Below, one piece after another: positions 6,756 to 9,697 of a stretch of 9,697 nucleotides of DNA; within the stretch, counting starts at the first letter, position 1, and each line of letters opens with the position of its first letter. Both the position numbers and the translations under genes were made by a program. The notes under the pieces were generated by a model. The model did no database searches. It was not told the origin of the DNA and was given only the letters and a program-made list of their open reading frames with translations. Source of the stretch: a bacterium (GTDB taxonomy: Bacteria > Ratteibacteria > UBA8468 > B48-G9 > JAFGKM01); the NCBI GenBank assembly GCA_029548585.1, contig JAKPNC010000268.1, forward strand, positions 1 through 9,697, in the 5' to 3' direction.

Positions 6756-7925
6756 ATGGCCGATTACAACATAGAGGATTTCAAGGCTGTCGGAGACGGC
6801 AAAACTCTCTGTACCGGCAGCATTCAGAGAGCCATAGACAAGTGCCATGCAGGCGGGGGCGGCCGGGTTGTATGCGGAAGCGGTACCTTCCTTACGGGGT
6901 CCATAGAGATTAAAAGCAACGTTGAGCTTCACCTGGAACACGGCTGCCGCCTTCTGGGAAGCGGAAACCTGGAAGATTACAATGAACTGTCTTCACCGGG
7001 ATTTATCAGGAATTCAGACAAGACGGCGGAGAAGAGCAACAAGGCCCTCATCATAGGCGCCGGAGCCTGCAATATTTCCCTGACGGGCAGGGGAGAGCTT
7101 AACGGCAACGGTCCCGCCTTCTACAGGCAAGAGGATGCCGGCGCTTCCGGAAAATTTGAAAAGCCCGGGACCCAGCGTCCCAGGATAGCCATGCTTTACG
7201 GGTGCCGAAACGTCCTTATCGAAGGTTTGTCATGCATCGATTCCGCGTGCTGGACATTCTGGCTTATGAAGTGCGAGTCCGTGAATATCAGGGAACTCAG
7301 GATAAGCGGGAACCGTAGGATGAGGAATAACGACGGAATAGACATAGACGCCTGCCGCAACGTTGTCGTGAGCGATTGCATCATGGATACGGAAGACGAC
7401 TGTATCGCAGTCCGCTCGATACAGAACATGTACGATGAGCCCGTGGCCTGCGAAAACATAACCGTTACCAACTGCATCATGAAGACCGGGTGCAACGGTA
7501 TCAGGATAGGGTGTCCCTGCGATTCTGTCATACGAAACTGTGTTTTCAGCAACCTTGTAATAGAAGGCTGCAACGGAATAGCCATACAGAATCCCTCAAG
7601 GTACTTTTCTGAAGGCAGCAGGGAAAGCGCCGTGATACACGACCTTGTATTTTCAAACATTACGGTCTCCTGCAGCCATCATCCCGTCCAGATATACGTT
7701 GAAGAAGGCATCTGTCTCAAAAGGCTTTCAGATCTCACATTTTCAAATTTCAGAGCAAGAAGCTCAGGCCCGCTTCTGGTACAGGGAAGCAGCGGAACCA
7801 TAATCAGGAGAGTGCGCTTTGACAGCATGAGCATTGAAACCACAGGAGATAACGCCATAGTCTGCCGCAACTGTGAAGAAGTTTCTTTCAACGGCCTGTC
7901 AGTCTCCAGCCTGGGTGAAAGGTAA
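6756..7925 (+). CDS. GH28-type right-handed beta-helix protein (polygalacturonase-like), atypical active site
   Basis: This 389-residue protein is of the pectate-lyase/GH28 beta-helix type. The N-terminal cap DFKAVGDGKTLCTGSIQRAID (8-28), then GGGGRVVCGSGTFLTG (33-48) and repeating turns such as NVELHLEHGC are typical. Conserved GH28 features kept are NNDGIDID (191-198) and TEDDCIAVRS (212-221) with Asp214/Asp215. The usual GHG motif is replaced by GCNGIRIG (245-252), and the RIK site reads NGIAIQNP (273-280). Such NGIRIG variants are known from large uncharacterised GH28 subgroups, so activity is plausible but specificity is probably not plain polygalacturonan. There are 23 cysteines, many at similar turn positions. 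No signal peptide is seen, suggesting cytoplasmic action on imported oligosaccharides. ATG 6756 is preceded by GGGGG at 6745-6749, a modest ribosome site. A non-catalytic or lyase role is the alternative. Confidence 0.85.
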   Translation: MADYNIEDFKAVGDGKTLCTGSIQRAIDKCHAGGGGRVVCGSGTFLTGSIEIKSNVELHLEHGCRLLGSGNLEDYNELSSPGFIRNSDKTAEKSNKALIIGAGACNISLTGRGELNGNGPAFYRQEDAGASGKFEKPGTQRPRIAMLYGCRNVLIEGLSCIDSACWTFWLMKCESVNIRELRISGNRRMRNNDGIDIDACRNVVVSDCIMDTEDDCIAVRSIQNMYDEPVACENITVTNCIMKTGCNGIRIGCPCDSVIRNCVFSNLVIEGCNGIAIQNPSRYFSEGSRESAVIHDLVFSNITVSCSHHPVQIYVEEGICLKRLSDLTFSNFRARSSGPLLVQGSSGTIIRRVRFDSMSIETTGDNAIVCRNCEEVSFNGLSVSSLGER

Positions 7926-8063
7926 CCTTACACATCCTTGCAGGTTTATGGCCGTAGTCAGCCGTCGAGCTGTCTTATGCCCGAGTTTCAAAAGGCTTCA
8001 TTGGGCAGGCGGATGTGCCTGGACCGCGGGCTCTGCCAGGGCTGAACGGCTTGTGAGTGACGT
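7926..8063 (+). other. Gap between GH28 and the last gene, no gene seen
   Basis: No open frame here looks like a protein, and no good promoter hexamers stand out. A possible fold pairs GGCAG with CTGCC and GCGG with CCGC around 8005-8038, with a 5-nt bulge. Composition is like the genes rather than AT-rich, so co-transcription with the GH28 gene is the simplest reading. Confidence 0.3.
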
Positions 8064-8068
8064 GGAGG
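8064..8068 (+). promoter_or_regulatory. Ribosome binding site GGAGG deciding the start of the last gene
   Basis: GGAGG lies nine bases upstream of ATG 8078. A GTG at 8057 is in the same frame but lies before this site, so it cannot use it. The ATG is therefore preferred. Confidence 0.65.
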
Positions 8069-8077
8069 CAAAGAAGG

Positions 8078-9535
8078 ATGAAAAAGATTTATACCCCATG
8101 TTTCAGGTGGTCGGTTGACGGGTCCGGCGAATCCTGCATAACGGATAACGGAAATACAGTAGCCAGGTTCTACGGCGGCACAGACAGGCTCCCGGATGAC
8201 AGGTTTGCCCCTCTTCGTCCCGTATCTCTCCACGATGTCAGGTTTTTTCCAGGAGGCCAGGCCATGATAGACGAGGGAGAGGTCTGCGGCCCGGTCTGCC
8301 TTTCCTGGCGCAAACACCTTATATTCAACATGGAGGTCAACGAAGTGAAGGCTGACGAAAGAGATCCGGGAAGGTTTTGTCTTCTTGTCAGGACGACCGA
8401 TACCGCTCTTCGTCTTGACAGGCCGTCATCGAAAGACTACCGGCCGGGCAATGTCTCTGAAGAAACGAAACTCGAGCTTTATTTCGACGCCCGCATCAGG
8501 GGGTACGTTTACGATATCCGCACCTCCCTCCGTGTCGCCCCGGGAAGGGAAGAATTCATTCTGGAAAATTGCATGAGAGGGTTGGAATTCGCTGATCTTC
8601 TTCCTTCCGGCGCCTTTGATAATTTTCCTCCGGAAGGCAGAAAGAAATATACCCACGTAATCTACGAAAGCAGGGACGGTAAATTGTACAACCGTCCGCA
8701 GAACAGGCACCTGGGGCCCGACAAGAGAGACATCTTCTATTCTCCGGGCGGTTTCCTGGCATTCGTTGCAGAGAAAGAAGGCAATCCCGCCGTCCAGTTC
8801 CTTGACAGGAGCGGTTCTCTTGTCTGGAGCGAGATATGCTGGGCCATGTACGACGTCCACTTCAAGTATAAGAGTGATATTGGAAAATCCCGTATCATGA
8901 AAGGGCTTCCGCTTGAAGTCAGGTACAGGATTTATTCCATTCCGCCAGGAGAAGCAGAGAGGATGCTTGAGATCTCGGAGCCCGATCCCGTCCTTGAAGA
9001 CCCCCTGGTCAGGTGCCCCGTTTTTTCGGGATTTGACGTTAATACATTCGATCCATCCGATGAATACCTCAGGCCTTCCGACAAGTGGTTCTGGCAGATG
9101 AGCGATACATCCTGCGCCTGGGACTGGGATACAGGCTTTGGGAAAGGCGGCTCCCTTTCCATATCGAGGCAGGAAGGATCCGGAAACCTGGATGGGCAAA
9201 AAGACGCCGGGAAATCCCAGTGGGAATTATATACCATAGGCAAGGTATTCCCCCTTTCCGGAAGGTACGAGATCAGGGCCATGATCAGAACCGAGGATGT
9301 AAAGGGTAAGGTTTACATGTCCTGGGAATACCAGGATTTTTCAAGCGAGGCAAAGGGGATTGAGGCATCTTGTAAAGATAAGGAGGTTTCAGAATCTTTT
9401 TCCGGAACAACGGGATGGACTGAAGTCGTATTTTCCACATCTGAAAACGTAAATGCCTTTTTTCCTTGTCTTTACCTTGTGCTTGAAGGCACTGGAAAAT
9501 GCTGGTTCGACGATCTCCATATCCGTATGTTATGA
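8078..9535 (+). CDS. Unrecognised protein with C-terminal carbohydrate-binding-type jelly roll
   Basis: This 485-residue protein is not recognised over its full length. Residues 1 to about 310 are rich in alternating beta strands and aromatic residues (for example LSWRKHLIFNMEVNEV, KLELYFDARIRGYVYDIRTSL, RDIFYSPGGFLAFVAEKEG, SEICWAMYDVHFKYK), suggesting one or two beta-sandwich domains; I see no known catalytic signature. Residues about 315-485 look like a family 4/9-type carbohydrate-binding or galactose-binding jelly roll: GFGKGGSLSISRQ (353-365), GRYEIRAMIRTEDVKGKVYMSW (395-416), GTTGWTEVVFS (443-453) and a final GTGKCWFDDLHIRML (471-485), the usual WFDDv-type ending. No signal peptide is visible from the chosen start. 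As the last gene of a glycan cluster it may be a sugar-binding protein, or a glycan hydrolase or lyase of a new family. The function is unknown; the C-terminal domain call is fairly secure. Confidence 0.75.
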   Translation: MKKIYTPCFRWSVDGSGESCITDNGNTVARFYGGTDRLPDDRFAPLRPVSLHDVRFFPGGQAMIDEGEVCGPVCLSWRKHLIFNMEVNEVKADERDPGRFCLLVRTTDTALRLDRPSSKDYRPGNVSEETKLELYFDARIRGYVYDIRTSLRVAPGREEFILENCMRGLEFADLLPSGAFDNFPPEGRKKYTHVIYESRDGKLYNRPQNRHLGPDKRDIFYSPGGFLAFVAEKEGNPAVQFLDRSGSLVWSEICWAMYDVHFKYKSDIGKSRIMKGLPLEVRYRIYSIPPGEAERMLEISEPDPVLEDPLVRCPVFSGFDVNTFDPSDEYLRPSDKWFWQMSDTSCAWDWDTGFGKGGSLSISRQEGSGNLDGQKDAGKSQWELYTIGKVFPLSGRYEIRAMIRTEDVKGKVYMSWEYQDFSSEAKGIEASCKDKEVSESFSGTTGWTEVVFSTSENVNAFFPCLYLVLEGTGKCWFDDLHIRML

Positions 9536-9555
9536 ATACCTGTTTTGCTTCCATT

Positions 9556-9589
9556 GCCATACCCGGATCGTGTGGGCGTTATGCTTTTT
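9556..9589 (+). terminator. Possible intrinsic terminator at the end of the cluster
   Basis: GC-(C)-ATACCC (9556-9564) can pair with GGG-(CGT)-TATGC (9574-9584), giving eight pairs with one left bulge and a 3-nt right bulge. TTTTT follows at 9585-9589. It lies 20 nt after the last stop codon. The bulges make it weak, but position and T run fit a transcript end. Confidence 0.35.
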
Positions 9590-9635
9590 CCGGAGCAAAA
9601 GGCGGATTAAGACAGAGTATTTCTCATCTCTTTCC

Positions 9636-9697
9636 TGACACTGACATCCAACTTTGAGAATGTCACTTTACCTGTCTGGTTTTGGAGATGGCATATT
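9636..9697. mobile_element. Possible terminal region of an IS21-family element (cut by window edge)
   Basis: From 9636 the sequence reads TGACACTGACA, then CTTTGAGAATGTCAC (9652-9666), and 28 bp later a looser copy, TTTGGAGATGGCATATT (9681-9697, 11 of 17 positions equal). TG-initiated ends with repeated TGACA/TGTCA and TTTGAGAATGTCAC-like units are, as I remember them, typical of the multiple terminal repeats of istA/istB (IS21-type) elements. No transposase gene is inside the window, so this is a pattern match only. Confidence 0.25.

Noticed and set aside
8057..8077. Alternative GTG start for the last gene
   Set aside because: The GGAGG site at 8064-8068 lies downstream of this GTG and serves the ATG at 8078.
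8426..9199. Antisense open frame of 257 codons
   Set aside because: Overlaps the last gene; no recognisable domain, and the + strand has a good ribosome site and a clear jelly-roll domain.
9453..9638. Short + strand frame of 61 codons over the end of the last gene
   Set aside because: It starts inside the last gene in another frame, has no ribosome site and no features of a protein family.
1..9697. tRNA, rRNA, CRISPR array or riboswitch
   Set aside because: No cloverleaf, rRNA-like conserved stretch, regularly spaced repeat or known riboswitch core was seen; all gaps are shorter than about 165 nt.

Overview
The window reads as one carbohydrate-catabolic gene cluster, with every convincing gene on the + strand and only short gaps. 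The DNA looks bacterial: G+C is a little above half by eye, GGAGG-type ribosome binding sites are clear, arginine is often AGG and isoleucine often ATA. The membrane protein at the left edge belongs to the OPT-like DUF6785/DUF6784 group. From memory this group is most frequent in Planctomycetota, Lentisphaerota, Verrucomicrobiota and related environmental phyla, so a PVC-like or neighbouring lineage is the best guess. This is an inference and not a measurement.

Layout. (1) Positions 1-3764 hold a tightly packed three-gene unit: a 5'-truncated DUF6785/DUF6784 membrane transporter-like protein, an LpqC/polyhydroxybutyrate-depolymerase-like esterase overlapping it by ATGA, and a PfkB kinase of the 1-phosphofructokinase/tagatose-6-phosphate kinase type. 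(2) A 152-nt gap follows, with a hairpin right after the kinase stop and an AT-rich, promoter-like stretch. (3) Positions 3917-7925 hold a CocE/NonD (S15-type) serine hydrolase, an IolE-like TIM-barrel isomerase/dehydratase and a GH28-type right-handed beta-helix protein, with small hairpins between them. (4) After another 152-nt gap comes a 485-residue protein with an unrecognised N-terminal part and a C-terminal carbohydrate-binding-type jelly roll. (5) The last 160 nt carry a possible terminator and, at the very edge, sequence resembling the end of an IS21-family insertion sequence.

Working model (inference). The membrane protein imports an oligosaccharide or glycoconjugate. The two serine hydrolases remove acyl groups. 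The GH28-like protein, perhaps with the carbohydrate-binding protein, cleaves it. The TIM-barrel enzyme rearranges or dehydrates a released sugar, and the PfkB kinase phosphorylates the product. Only the LpqC-like esterase has any hint of a signal peptide, so most of the chemistry appears to be intracellular. The substrate cannot be read from the sequence. GH28 points toward pectin- or rhamnogalacturonan-like material, but this GH28 protein has lost parts of the usual active-site signature.

The least described parts are the DUF6785/6784 protein, the N-terminal part of the last gene, and the atypical, cysteine-rich GH28 protein. No RNA gene, CRISPR array, regulator or complete mobile element was recognised.
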